DNA from: UBA1206 sp041672465
GTDB lineage: Bacteria > Bacillota > Clostridia > Oscillospirales > CAG-382
Reading direction: 5' to 3'
Assembly: GCA_041672465.1 (NCBI GenBank)
Contig: JBAYZO010000001.1
Location: 1-64,000 of the forward strand
Length of the DNA: 64,000 bases
Position numbers and translations under genes: made by a program. The first letter of the stretch is position 1. Every line of letters begins with the position of its first letter. Below, in pieces: positions 34,817-44,104 of this stretch. The notes under the pieces were generated by a model. It worked only from the letters and a program-made list of their open reading frames with translations, was not told the origin of the DNA and ran no database searches.

Positions 34817-36511
34817 TTACTTTTTACCGCCGCGGGTTTTTTTATACCAAAACACCCCGAACGCCGCCGCGGCAAGGGCGGCGGTAGCGGACAAATACAC
34901 CCAGAGCTTCGGCTTATCGTCTTTTTTCTTCTCAGGCTGAACAAAAGATTCGCCGCCGGAGGCAGGCTGCTCGCCGTCTGTTTCGGTAAAAACAATCAGC
35001 GCCTCGCTTGGCGGGCTCGCGAGGGTGGATTCGGTCTCTGCCGCGCGGCGGTAAAAGGTATATTCAGTCCCCGGGTTAAGTCCGGTAAAAATATTCCAAC
35101 TCTGCCATGAAATGCCGTCCATGCTGTACTCAAAGCCCTCGTCGAACTGCAAAGTGACGCTTTTTTGGGTTTTTTCATGGACGGCAGGCGGGTCTACTAC
35201 GCCTACAAACTCATTTTTAATGTTTTCGGGAACATATATTTTAAGCGCCTGTGTGTGAAGCTCAGGCTCGTAACTAATGTTTTCGCCGTCTACCTTGCTT
35301 AAATTAAACGTCACAAACGAAAACCCCCCCCACCAGTCCTCGGTGATATAAACAAGCCTTTCGTTTGTGTTCGGCTCCCTTTCTGTAGTCGCAAGCCCTC
35401 TCTCCGGCCATTTTTCCGCCCGGTACTGATAGCCCGCGTCAAGCGAAATAACGCTGCCGACGGGGATTTCGGCTTTACCGAACTTCTTGCCGGAGGCGAT
35501 AAAGCGCTTGTTAAGGTCAACATCGGGGGCGGTGTAATAGTTGTAATTCGCCGTGGCGTTCCAGTAAGAAAAAGGTACCGGCCGCCAGTCAAGGGTTGTA
35601 TATCCCTCCGGGTTAAAGTCATCGGCGGGGTTCACGGCGTAAATCGAGCTTGTCACCTCATAGGGGGAAGAAACCGCCGCCGCAACCGCCTCTTTTACAA
35701 CGTCAAGGCTTGTTTGGGAGATAAGCCCTGTTTTCGCGTTTGAAATGCTCTCGCCTGTGAGGGCGGCAAACCAGACAAGCCCGGCGGCATAGCAGCCCAG
35801 CCGCTGTGACAGGTGATAGCCGTCGCTTGTGAAGTCGGGGTCGGGGATAAAAGAAGTCCTCATGTTTTGAATTGCCGTTCCGGCGGGAATAATAAAGTCA
35901 ATTTCGCCATGCTTTTCGGCAACGCCGCTTTTCACGGCGTTTATTATCGCGCCGTACATAACGTCTTGGTCATTATTATAACCCGCGAAACCCGCGTGGG
36001 CGGAATCTTTGGCGTAAGCCCATGTCATATGCCAAGCGAGCTTTGTGTCCTCGGAAGTTTTGTTTTCGTTTATATAATCAATTAAATTTGTCAGATAGGG
36101 CTCATATGAGCTCTCTATCCCGCTGTGAGTGCTGACCTGCTGAAGAACAATAAAATCCCAATCCTCTGAAACCAGCGCGGCGAGAAGCCGAGTTTGGGGG
36201 TTGCTGACCCATTTTCCGTCGGTGTTTACGTTATATGTATAGGCGGCGGCGTTTGTCCGGGCGTTTGACCAGTGGGTCTGGAGACTGCACCCGGCGATAT
36301 AAAGGTTGCCTAATTTAATGTCGTCATAGCCCGCGTCGGTCGCGATTTGATACAAATGCGTAAAGGCGTTCTCGCTGAAACTGTTCCCGACAGCGAGCAC
36401 TTTAAACGTCTTCTTTTCTCCCGCCGCTCTCGGCGACAGGCTCGGGAAGGTGAGGGCAAGAATGGGGAATACAAATATAAAAGATAAAAACTTTATGGTT
36501 TTGCGTGTCAT
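34817..36511 (-). CDS. Secreted DUF4886 (SGNH-like) protein with C-terminal membrane anchor
   Basis: A 564-residue exported protein. A signal peptide (residues 1-30) is followed by a DUF4886 domain, an SGNH/GDSL-like hydrolase fold: block I VLAVGNSFSENAF (with the candidate Ser nucleophile) and block V DGYHLSQRLGCYAA (Asp/His). A fibronectin-like stretch near residues 450-525 contains YSMDGISWQSW and FTGLNPGTEYTFYRRAAET. The end is a hydrophobic segment followed by WYKKTRGGKK, a stop-transfer anchor without LPXTG. It may act on acylated or acetylated glycans, by analogy only. AAAGGA lies 8 bases before the ATG. Confidence 0.82.
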   Translation of the reverse strand: MTRKTIKFLSFIFVFPILALTFPSLSPRAAGEKKTFKVLAVGNSFSENAFTHLYQIATDAGYDDIKLGNLYIAGCSLQTHWSNARTNAAAYTYNVNTDGKWVSNPQTRLLAALVSEDWDFIVLQQVSTHSGIESSYEPYLTNLIDYINENKTSEDTKLAWHMTWAYAKDSAHAGFAGYNNDQDVMYGAIINAVKSGVAEKHGEIDFIIPAGTAIQNMRTSFIPDPDFTSDGYHLSQRLGCYAAGLVWFAALTGESISNAKTGLISQTSLDVVKEAVAAAVSSPYEVTSSIYAVNPADDFNPEGYTTLDWRPVPFSYWNATANYNYYTAPDVDLNKRFIASGKKFGKAEIPVGSVISLDAGYQYRAEKWPERGLATTEREPNTNERLVYITEDWWGGFSFVTFNLSKVDGENISYEPELHTQALKIYVPENIKNEFVGVVDPPAVHEKTQKSVTLQFDEGFEYSMDGISWQSWNIFTGLNPGTEYTFYRRAAETESTLASPPSEALIVFTETDGEQPASGGESFVQPEKKKDDKPKLWVYLSATAALAAAAFGVFWYKKTRGGKK

Positions 36512-36646
36512 GGGTTGTTCCTTTCAAAACTTTTATTAAATATTAAAACGCGGCGGCTTTTTTGCCCGCCGGGCGGCGGAAAACATTTAAGCGTTTCGGC
36601 ACAAAACAGTTTAACAAAAAACTTTTTATTAGTCAACAGTTTACTA

Positions 36647-36686
36647 TTAACTGTTAGCTGTTAGCTGTTAGCTGTTAACTGTTAAC
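36647..36686. repeat. Tandem TTARCTG heptamer array
   Basis: Five full units and one partial: TTAACTG, three TTAGCTG, TTAACTG and TTAAC. A similar CTAACTGTTAACTA stretch lies after the solute-binding gene at about 38381-38394, so the motif flanks that gene. Confidence 0.85.
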
Positions 36687-36730
36687 GCAGGAACGACCTT
36701 TCGCAAAACCAAAACAAAGCGGGTTTGGTA

Positions 36731-36753
36731 TGTTATGGCAAGTTTACATAACA
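36731..36753. promoter_or_regulatory. Dyad upstream of the solute-binding gene, possible operator
   Basis: TGTTATG (36731-36737) and CATAACA (36747-36753) form a 7-bp inverted repeat ending 5 bases before the -35 box. Position and symmetry fit a regulator site. Confidence 0.5.
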
Positions 36754-36758
36754 TTTTC

Positions 36759-36787
36759 TTGACTTTTTTACTTTATTTAACTATAAT
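36759..36787 (+). promoter_or_regulatory. Promoter of the solute-binding lipoprotein gene
   Basis: TTGACT (36759-36764) and TATAAT (36782-36787) are 17 bases apart, about 45 bases before the start codon. Confidence 0.82.
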
Positions 36788-36832
36788 GAATACAATACCC
36801 ATATTTATAATAGAATACTAAGGAGTCGGCTT

Positions 36833-38368
36833 ATGAGAAAAGTTATTTGCTTTACTTTGGCGGCGATGCTTTTTGTTTCCCTCGCTTTGTTTTCAATGGC
36901 TTCCTGCGCGGAAGATAAGAAACCCGATGCTGCTTCGTCGGGGCCGGAAATCTCGTCCCCCGGCGGCGAGAGCGGCGGCGGCGAGTCAACCTCGGAAGAA
37001 CTCATGTACGGCAAGGGCCTTGAGGTTAAAAACCTTGGCGGCAGGGTTATAAACATTCTCTGCCGTGACTGGGGCGGCGGGTCAATACAGGGTTACAACG
37101 GCGAAGTTATCCAGCGCGACAATTACGACGAAAAAACCGCCGATTCGGTCGATGTCGCGAAATATGAGATAAGACAAATGATAGAAGAGCGCTACTCCTG
37201 CTCGATAAAAGGGGTGCTCGACTCTTCCGCGGCGGGGGATTTCAACAACAGGGTCCGCACCTCGACCATGGGCGGCATAGAGGCGTTTGACGTTGTTTTC
37301 GACGCTTACGGCCACGCCAACCCGCTTGTCACCGAAGGGTATTATGTCGACCTGTTCTCTATCCCCACAATTAATTTCTCAAACCCTTGGTGGGATGGGA
37401 ACGCCGTGGAAGACCTTTCAATTTGCAAAAAGCTGTTTTTCGCCTGCGGCGACATTAACACATACGATAACGACGGCACTTGGGTGCTTTATTTTAATAA
37501 AGAACTGCTGGAAAGTTCCCTCCCCGGCGAAAATCTCTACAACCTCGTCTACAACAACGAGTGGACGTTTGATACTTTCGCCGAGATAGTAAAAACCGTC
37601 TCGGCCGACACCGACGGCAACGACGGGATGAGCGAGTTTGACACCTGGGGGCTCGGCACCGAAACCTATAACATTTACGTCCATGTGCTTGCCGCCGGGG
37701 AAAGGCTTTGCCGGAAAGATTCCGACGGCGTGCCGTTTTTCGATTATCAAAAAGAATCCATGTACTCCGCGCTTGAAAACGTGCTCGACTTATACCTTAA
37801 CGACTCAAAAGTCATGGTGGCAAACGGGGGAAAATACAACCACTACCCCAATGTCTGGGAAGACACCATTATAAAGGCTTTCCGCGAGGGGCGCGAGCTG
37901 TTTTACATGGGCGGGCTTATAAACGCCGTGTCTTACAGGCAGCTTGAGTTTAACTACGGAATTCTTCCGATACCAAAATATTCCTCCGAACAGGATACCT
38001 TTTTCCACTCGGTCTCTTTCCACAATATGTCCTGCATGCTTATCCCCATAGGGCAGTCGGACGAAGATTACTATGACTTGGGGCTTGTCATTGAGGCTTT
38101 GGGGGCGGAATCGAAAAACTACCTCACCCCCGTCTACTACGACAAGGCGCTTAAGGCTAAAAACGCGGAGACCATCGACGACGAAAACATGCTTGATATT
38201 ATTTTCGACTCAAGATGCTTTGACCTCGGCGCGGCGTTCAACTGGGGCGGTCTTGTGTATGAATTTATGAAAATGGATAAAAACTTTATCGCCCGCTTTG
38301 ACACGATAGCAGATAAGGCGCAGGGCGAAATGGAAGACACAATCGAAATGCTCCAAAAGAACAACTGA
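36833..38368 (+). CDS. Extracellular solute-binding lipoprotein
   Basis: A 511-residue lipoprotein of the family 1 (carbohydrate-type) ABC solute-binding proteins. The signal segment ends in SMASC, the lipobox, followed by a Ser/Gly/Glu linker and the two-lobe binding domain; TWVLYFNKELLE and WTFDTFAEIVKTV are the most typical stretches. AAGGAG precedes ATG 36833. No permease or ATPase genes lie beside it, so it is an orphan binding protein that must share a transporter encoded elsewhere or act as a sensor. Direct repeats of a TTAACTG-like heptamer flank the gene. Confidence 0.88.
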   Translation: MRKVICFTLAAMLFVSLALFSMASCAEDKKPDAASSGPEISSPGGESGGGESTSEELMYGKGLEVKNLGGRVINILCRDWGGGSIQGYNGEVIQRDNYDEKTADSVDVAKYEIRQMIEERYSCSIKGVLDSSAAGDFNNRVRTSTMGGIEAFDVVFDAYGHANPLVTEGYYVDLFSIPTINFSNPWWDGNAVEDLSICKKLFFACGDINTYDNDGTWVLYFNKELLESSLPGENLYNLVYNNEWTFDTFAEIVKTVSADTDGNDGMSEFDTWGLGTETYNIYVHVLAAGERLCRKDSDGVPFFDYQKESMYSALENVLDLYLNDSKVMVANGGKYNHYPNVWEDTIIKAFREGRELFYMGGLINAVSYRQLEFNYGILPIPKYSSEQDTFFHSVSFHNMSCMLIPIGQSDEDYYDLGLVIEALGAESKNYLTPVYYDKALKAKNAETIDDENMLDIIFDSRCFDLGAAFNWGGLVYEFMKMDKNFIARFDTIADKAQGEMEDTIEMLQKNN

Positions 38369-38407
38369 CACTTACAAAAGCTAACTGTTAACTAAGGACT
38401 GATTTTT

Positions 38408-39259
38408 TTGACAATACCGGAGGGCATAGCGTACGGGCTGTTGCAGGGGATTACGGAATTTCTCCCCGTTTCTTCTTCAGGGCATCTCGCACTGGCGCAA
38501 AACTTTTTCGGGGGGAACGCCGGGGGGGACGGCTATTTCACCTTTATGGTTTTTCTCCACCTCGGTACCCTTGCCGCGGTAATCGCCGCGTATTATAAAG
38601 ATGTGTTCGGCATAGTTAAAGCTTTCTTTACCCTTTCGGCAAAGCTTTTTAGGGGAAAACTAAAGGAAGGCCTTGATAAGAGCGAAAAACTGTTTTTGCT
38701 CCTCGCGGCCGCCACCCTCCCGCTTTTCGCCGCCACCGTGTTCGCGGACAAAATAGAAAATCTTATAAATTTAAGCCGGGTTATCGGCGGGCTCCTTATT
38801 ATAAACGGGATTATGCTGTTTTTGGCCGATAAAATTAAAAGACCGCCGGTTTCCTTGGGGGAAGAACAAAACGGAAAACACGCCAAGCCATCCCACGCGC
38901 TGATTATAGGTTTTTTCCAGCTCCTTGGGGTTTTGCCGGGGATATCCCGCTCGGGCTCGACTATCACGGGCGGGCTCGCGGTGGGGCTTGATCGAACCGA
39001 CGCCGTAAAATTTTCGTTTTTAATGTCTATACCCGCGATAGCGGGGGCGAATATACTTGAGCTTTTTAAAATCAAATCCCACCCGCTCCCCGCCGGTAGC
39101 TCTCCCGCCGTTATCATCGGCGTGCTTACCGCTGCCGCGGCGGGGATGGGAGCGATAAAACTCCTCCAGTACATGGCGAAAAATAAAAAGCTTACATATT
39201 TTTCGGTTTACTGTATTATAGCGGGAGCGGCCGCCATAATAGCGGAGCTGTTTATCTGA
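38408..39259 (+). CDS. uppP: Undecaprenyl-diphosphatase
   Basis: UppP (BacA) removes a phosphate from undecaprenyl diphosphate so that the lipid carrier can be reused in wall synthesis; it also gives bacitracin tolerance. The 283-residue membrane protein has both family motifs: GITEFLPVSSSGH near residue 14 and LGVLPGISRSGSTI near 175. The start is TTG 38408, with AAGGA about 9 bases upstream and the product beginning TIPEGIAYGLLQG, as expected. It lies 39 bases after the solute-binding gene and 38 before ftsK. Confidence 0.95.
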   Translation: MTIPEGIAYGLLQGITEFLPVSSSGHLALAQNFFGGNAGGDGYFTFMVFLHLGTLAAVIAAYYKDVFGIVKAFFTLSAKLFRGKLKEGLDKSEKLFLLLAAATLPLFAATVFADKIENLINLSRVIGGLLIINGIMLFLADKIKRPPVSLGEEQNGKHAKPSHALIIGFFQLLGVLPGISRSGSTITGGLAVGLDRTDAVKFSFLMSIPAIAGANILELFKIKSHPLPAGSSPAVIIGVLTAAAAGMGAIKLLQYMAKNKKLTYFSVYCIIAGAAAIIAELFI

Positions 39260-39297
39260 CTTATCGGATATAAATATTTATTTTTAAGGTGTTGTAA

Positions 39298-41754
39298 ATG
39301 GCAGGAAGTAAAAACTCGTCTCCCTCGGAGGGGTCAAAGTCAAAATCAAAAACAACAACAGCAACAAACAATAAAAAATCGGCGGGAAGAGCTTTTGATA
39401 TAACGCCGTATGTTTTGGGCTTTGCCGCCCTGCTTTTGGCGGCTCTCTTCACAATGGAGAGCGCGGGGTTTTTAGGGGACTTTCTCACCCCCGTTTTCAA
39501 GGGGCTGTTTGGGTTCGGCGTGTTCGCCATCCCTTTTTACCTCATTATTTTAGCCTTGTTTTGGAAGTCAGACAAAAAAAACGGCACGGCGTCAAGGGTT
39601 TTTTTATGTATCGCCAATTTTGTTTTTCTTCTGCTGCTGTTTCAGCTCCACACCGCCTCACCCGAAGAACGGCAATTTTCCGGTCAGGGGATTTCATTCC
39701 TTAAAGTTTTTTATCAAAACGGGGTAAAGGGAATCGGCGCGGGGGCGCTCGGCGGGAGCGTCGGCAGCGGAATTGAGTTTCTTGTCGGCACAGCGCTGTC
39801 TTATGTCGTCGGTTATCTGATAACGGCGGCGACTTTTGTGTTTATCGTGGGGCTTACCCCCGGCAAAATCTTTGCCTGCGCCGCGTCGGCGGTTAAAAAT
39901 ACTCTCGCGGCGCGACAAAACAGAAAAGTTAAAAAAGTTAAAGCGAAAACTCCTGTTAAAGAAAAACCCGAACCGCCCGTTCAGGACCCTTACACCGGGT
40001 TTTATAACGGAAAAACTGCCGCCGACGAGGTTCAAGCCCCCCCTTACAGCTCTATTTTTGACGAAGAACCGGAAGACAGTTTTCTTGAGGAAACCTCCGG
40101 CACGCCCGCTTCTCTCCCCCCCGTTATAACCGAGACAAGCGTTGCGAACGCCGAAACAAAAGAGACGGCCGCGGGAGTCGCTACCCTGATTGACGAAGAA
40201 AAAGAAGACGAGAGCGTTTATGAAACCTCCGAGATAGAGGCGGAAACTTCTTCTCCGGTATATGTGTTCCCGCCGATTTCGCTGCTCTCCGAAGGGACAA
40301 GCGATTTTTTACGAAATTCTTCGCAAAACATCGCCCTCACCGGGCAAAGGCTTATTTCCGTGCTTAAAACATACGGGGTAAAGGCGTCCATGGTGTCCAC
40401 AAGCCGGGGCCCCGCCGTCACCCGCTATGAGGTGCTCCCCGACGAAGGCATACGGGTGAGCAGAATAGAGGGGCTTGCCGACGACATAAGAATGAGGCTT
40501 GCCGCTTCAAGCGTGCGGATTGAGAGCAATATCCCAGGAAAAGCCGCCATAGGCATTGAGATACCGAACGAAACCGCCTCTATTGTCAAGCTAAGGGATT
40601 TGATTGACAACGACTTGTTTAGGAACAACCCCTCAAAGCTGTTTGTCTGTCTTGGCGTTGACGTGGGGGGAAACCCGATTTACTTTGATATCCCCGACAT
40701 GCCTCACCTTCTCATAGCGGGCGCCACGGGAATGGGAAAATCCGTCTGCCTTAACTCGATAATCGTCTCTCTCCTTTACCGGGCAACCCCGGACGAGGTT
40801 AAATTTATCCTCATAGACCCCAAAAAGATTGAGCTTTCCTCCTTTAACGGAATACCCCATCTCCTTGTCCCGGTGGTCAACGAGCCGAGAACGGCGGCGG
40901 GTTCGCTAAACTGGGCGGTCAACGAAATGGAACGCCGCTACACGCTGCTCGAACAGCTCGGCAACGCCCGCAATCTTGAGGAATACAACGAAATGGTAGA
41001 GGGCGACCCGGAACGCGAACGGCTCCCCTATATTGTCATTATCATCGACGAGCTTGCCGACCTTATCATGTCGGCGAAAGACGCGGTGGAAAACTCAATT
41101 TGCAGGCTGGCGCAAAAGGCGAGAGCGGCGGGGATTCACCTTGTCGTAGGCACTCAGCGCCCGTCCACGGACGTAATAACCGGGCTTATCAAGGCAAACA
41201 TACCCTCAAGGATCGCCTTTACCGTCTCCCAGTCGGTGGATTCGCGGATAATCCTTGACGAAAACGGCGCCGAGGCGCTGCTCGGCAAGGGAGACATGAT
41301 TTACGCGCCCGTCAAGATGATGAAAAAGCTCCGGGTGCAGGGGGCGTATGTGGACGGCAAAACCGAAGTGACCGCTGTCTGCCAGTTTATTAAAAACGCC
41401 GCCAAAGCCGAGTACAGCAAAGACGTTATGAAAATGATAGAAGACGAAGCCAAGCTCTGCGGGGAAAAACCCGGCAGGCGGAGGTTCGACGACGGCTCGG
41501 GCGAGGAAGAAAAAGAAGACGTGCTGTTTTACGACGCCATAGGCGTGGGGTTTGAGTTTGAGACAATGTCAACCTCGCTCCTCCAGAGAAAGCTTTCCAT
41601 CGGCTACGCCCGCGCCCAAAAAATTATTGATATGCTTGAGGAAAGGGCGTATGTCGGGAAGTTCGACCCCGCCACAAAAAAGCGCAAGATACTTATTTCA
41701 AGGGAGGAGTATGACGAGCTCAGGCTTAATAAGGAAAGCAAAAGCGGAGATTAA
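39298..41754 (+). CDS. ftsK: DNA translocase FtsK/SpoIIIE
   Basis: An 818-residue septal DNA pump that moves chromosomes into the daughter cell or forespore. About four membrane segments lie in residues 35-200, followed by an acidic, Pro-rich linker (~210-330) and the motor. The motor has Walker A GATGMGKSV (~471), Walker B VIIIDELADLIM (~582), and QRPSTDVITGLIKANIPSRIAF. The C-terminal gamma winged-helix domain (SLLQRKLSIGYARAQKIIDMLEE, ~760) recognises polar DNA motifs. In a spore former it may serve as SpoIIIE. A terminator follows. Confidence 0.95.
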   Translation: MAGSKNSSPSEGSKSKSKTTTATNNKKSAGRAFDITPYVLGFAALLLAALFTMESAGFLGDFLTPVFKGLFGFGVFAIPFYLIILALFWKSDKKNGTASRVFLCIANFVFLLLLFQLHTASPEERQFSGQGISFLKVFYQNGVKGIGAGALGGSVGSGIEFLVGTALSYVVGYLITAATFVFIVGLTPGKIFACAASAVKNTLAARQNRKVKKVKAKTPVKEKPEPPVQDPYTGFYNGKTAADEVQAPPYSSIFDEEPEDSFLEETSGTPASLPPVITETSVANAETKETAAGVATLIDEEKEDESVYETSEIEAETSSPVYVFPPISLLSEGTSDFLRNSSQNIALTGQRLISVLKTYGVKASMVSTSRGPAVTRYEVLPDEGIRVSRIEGLADDIRMRLAASSVRIESNIPGKAAIGIEIPNETASIVKLRDLIDNDLFRNNPSKLFVCLGVDVGGNPIYFDIPDMPHLLIAGATGMGKSVCLNSIIVSLLYRATPDEVKFILIDPKKIELSSFNGIPHLLVPVVNEPRTAAGSLNWAVNEMERRYTLLEQLGNARNLEEYNEMVEGDPERERLPYIVIIIDELADLIMSAKDAVENSICRLAQKARAAGIHLVVGTQRPSTDVITGLIKANIPSRIAFTVSQSVDSRIILDENGAEALLGKGDMIYAPVKMMKKLRVQGAYVDGKTEVTAVCQFIKNAAKAEYSKDVMKMIEDEAKLCGEKPGRRRFDDGSGEEEKEDVLFYDAIGVGFEFETMSTSLLQRKLSIGYARAQKIIDMLEERAYVGKFDPATKKRKILISREEYDELRLNKESKSGD

Positions 41755-41844
41755 GCTTTAAAGCTTTTTCGGCGTTTTCTTTTATATTTTATATTCCATG
41801 CGCGGCTTTTTAAGTTTTAATAATTTTAGCTTTATATAAAATTC

Positions 41845-41871
41845 CCCCCGGCTAAAGACGGGGGATTTTTT
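41845..41871. terminator. Terminator between ftsK and the MATE gene
   Basis: CCCCCG (41845-41850) pairs with CGGGGG (41859-41864), followed by ATTTTTT; the A/T-rich left flank also allows leftward use by the converging MATE gene. Confidence 0.75.
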
Positions 41872-41890
41872 ATTATTCCATTCTAACGGC

Positions 41891-43294
41891 TTATACCGCC
41901 GACAGCGCGTTGTCCGCTATCTTTAATTTTCCGGTATCCATTTTTTTGTAAAGCCTTTTTTTGATAATGATATAAAAGATTAACTGAACAATCAAAGTCG
42001 CGCTCCAAGAAACGGGATAAGAAACATAAAGGCTGCCGGGCGAGTGATACGCCGGGTTTTTAAACACCGTGTATATCCAAGTCAGCCGCACCCCGCACAC
42101 TCCGATTACAGCGATAAACATCGGGGCGAGCGACGAGCCCATTCCCCGTATCGCGCCCGTCATGACGTCCATCATGCCGCACAAAAAGTAAACGGCGCAG
42201 ATATATGTCATCCTTGTAAGGCCGTAGCTTATCGCCTCGGAAGAGCCGGATATATAAATCGAAAGCAGCGGTTTCGCGAAGATAAACGCGCCGACACCCA
42301 TCGCGAGCCCGGTGGCGGCGACAAGCGAAAGGCTCCCCGCGAGCACCTTGCCTACCCGGTCTTTCTTGCCCGCGCCGACGTTTTGCCCGATAAAGTTCAT
42401 GGCGGTCTGGTAAAACGCGTTCATGGAGACATAGACGAACCCCTCAATATTGGCTGCGGCGGCGTTCCCGGCGATGGCGATATCCCCAAAAGAATTCACC
42501 CCGCTTTGAATAATAACGTTTGAGGCCGAAAAAATTGTTCCCTGCATTCCCGCCGGGAGCCCGATTTTCATAATTCGGATTGCCTCCGACCTGTGGAACT
42601 TCATCTCTTTAATAAACAGCCGGCAGACGTCGCTCCGCCTAACAAGCGCCCTTACGACAAGAAACGCCGCGAGCGCTTGGGTTAAAATGGTTGCGAGCGC
42701 CACCCCGTCTACGTCCATTCTAAAGAAAATCACAAAAATAAGGTTGAGCGCGACGTTAAGCGCGCCGGCGAGGGTGAGATATAAAAATGGGCTTTTTGTG
42801 TCCCCTGCCGCCCTGAGTATGGCGGCGCCGAAGTTAAAAATAAGTATGGGGATAATCCCCGAAAAGAAAATTCGCATATATACCGCAGCGAGTTCAAGCA
42901 CTTCCGGCGGCGTCCCCATAAGGGTTAAAAAATACTTTGCCCCGAATATCCCCACAAAAGTAAGCACCGCCCCGCCGGCGGCCGCAAGCGGGAACGCCGT
43001 GTGAACCGCGTTGCGGACGGTGTCCTTGTCGCCCGCGCCGATCCCTTGGGCGACGACGACGCTTACCCCGACCGAAAGCCCCATAAATAAGTTGACGATA
43101 AGATTTATAAGCGAACCGGTAGACCCCATCGCGGCAAAGGGAAGACCGCCGCAGTACTGACCTATGACAATAAGGTCGGCGGCGTTAAACAGCAAATGGA
43201 GCAGCCCCGTAAAAATAATGGGGAGGGTGTAGACCAGCATGTTTTTAAAAAGCGGCCCGTTTACCATGTCCACCGATTTAGTTTTTAAACGCAT
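41891..43294 (-). CDS. MATE-family efflux transporter
   Basis: A 467-residue, twelve-segment cation antiporter of the multidrug and toxin extrusion family (NorM/DinF relatives), expected to export drugs or metabolites in exchange for Na+ or H+. Two related halves are visible: VYTLPIIFTGLLHLLFNAADLIVIGQY at the start and KIGLPAGMQGTIFSASNVIIQ in the middle. The start is ATG 43294, with GGGGGATC 8 bases upstream; a longer frame to 43327 lacks a site. The C-terminal half has the usual YFLCGMMDVMTGAIRGMG segment. Substrate unknown. Confidence 0.92.
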   Translation of the reverse strand: MRLKTKSVDMVNGPLFKNMLVYTLPIIFTGLLHLLFNAADLIVIGQYCGGLPFAAMGSTGSLINLIVNLFMGLSVGVSVVVAQGIGAGDKDTVRNAVHTAFPLAAAGGAVLTFVGIFGAKYFLTLMGTPPEVLELAAVYMRIFFSGIIPILIFNFGAAILRAAGDTKSPFLYLTLAGALNVALNLIFVIFFRMDVDGVALATILTQALAAFLVVRALVRRSDVCRLFIKEMKFHRSEAIRIMKIGLPAGMQGTIFSASNVIIQSGVNSFGDIAIAGNAAAANIEGFVYVSMNAFYQTAMNFIGQNVGAGKKDRVGKVLAGSLSLVAATGLAMGVGAFIFAKPLLSIYISGSSEAISYGLTRMTYICAVYFLCGMMDVMTGAIRGMGSSLAPMFIAVIGVCGVRLTWIYTVFKNPAYHSPGSLYVSYPVSWSATLIVQLIFYIIIKKRLYKKMDTGKLKIADNALSAV

Positions 43295-43610
43295 ATTGTT
43301 TTGATCCCCCAAAGGCTTTTCGCGCAATCAACCTTATTATACAGCAATAAAAACTTAAAACAATATGCAAAAGGAATAGAAAAAACCGTCAAGCTTCGCG
43401 TTTTTTCTTTAATATGACCACAATCCGGTTTACGGCGCGAAAACAAATCAAACCATAACCTCTTTTTACCGACGGGGGCGCAGCACGCCTTGCGGGTATA
43501 AAAAAAATAAACAGGCAAAGCAGCAAATTTTTAATAAATATTTAATACAAATACATTTTATTTGAAAATATGAAAATAATAGTACCAAGTCAATGAAAGG
43601 GGAGAATAAA

Positions 43611-43796
43611 ATGTCTCAACTTAATCTAATGGAACTCCAAACCCTTCGCCATCTCATCGGCGCCCACGACACGGCGGTTCAGAAAATGCAATCGTATATC
43701 GGGCAGGCAACCGACCCGCAGGTCAAGGCGTTTTTTGAAAAATCTTCGCAGAGCGCCGTGAGTACAAAACAAAAACTAATGGCCTTTTTGGGATAA
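43611..43796 (+). CDS. CotF-like spore coat protein, short paralogue
   Basis: A 61-residue helical protein (SQLNLMELQTLRHLIGAH at the start) that resembles the N-terminal, ferritin-like helical hairpin of CotF-type coat proteins. AGGGGAG lies 6 bases before ATG 43611. It is followed after 10 bases by a clearer CotF-family gene, and such small paired genes are common in spore-forming Clostridia. The assignment rests on the neighbour and the helical pattern. No sporulation sigma-factor promoter could be identified with confidence in the AT-rich upstream gap. Confidence 0.72.
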   Translation: MSQLNLMELQTLRHLIGAHDTAVQKMQSYIGQATDPQVKAFFEKSSQSAVSTKQKLMAFLG

Positions 43797-43806
43797 GGAG
43801 TTTAAA

Positions 43807-44052
43807 ATGTTACAAGAAAAAGCAATGGTAAACGATACTTTAGCCGGCATTAAAAGCGAACTGACGCTTTACGCCACGGCGATCGCGGAATGCGCCAACC
43901 AAAACCTCCGCCAGACTATCCAGCAGATAAGGAACAGCTGCGAAACTTCGCAGTACGAACTTTTTCAGATAGCCAGCTCCAAGGGTTATTACAAACCCGC
44001 CGCGAAAGCAAGCGATTCCGAAATTCAGGAAGTAAAACAGCAGCTCCAATAA
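43807..44052 (+). CDS. CotF-family spore coat protein
   Basis: An 81-residue helical protein of the CotF family. The typical core is visible: KSELTLYATAIAECANQNLRQT, then SCETSQYELFQIASSKGYYKPA, which is the conserved SxxxHxxLxxxAxxKGWYxP-like end of coat proteins. AAGGAG lies just upstream of ATG 43807. It is presumed to be assembled into the spore coat. A bidirectional terminator follows, shared with the regulator gene on the other strand. Confidence 0.85.
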   Translation: MLQEKAMVNDTLAGIKSELTLYATAIAECANQNLRQTIQQIRNSCETSQYELFQIASSKGYYKPAAKASDSEIQEVKQQLQ

Positions 44053-44075
44053 ACGGTTTTGGCGTTATGCAACTT

Positions 44076-44104
44076 AAAAACGGGCTTACCGCCCGTTTTT
44101 TTTG
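44076..44104. terminator. Bidirectional terminator overlapping the end of the DtxR-like gene
   Basis: ACGGGC (44080-44085) pairs with GCCCGT (44091-44096) and is bordered by A- and T-runs. Part of the stem encodes the last codons of the leftward regulator gene. Confidence 0.85.

Larger units (their letters stand above)
36512..36832. other. Regulatory gap with heptamer repeats and a dyad
   Basis: 321 bases without a gene. It holds the promoter region of the leftward DUF4886 gene, a TTAGCTG tandem array (36647-36686), a dyad (36731-36753) and the promoter of the solute-binding lipoprotein (36759-36787). Confidence 0.6.
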
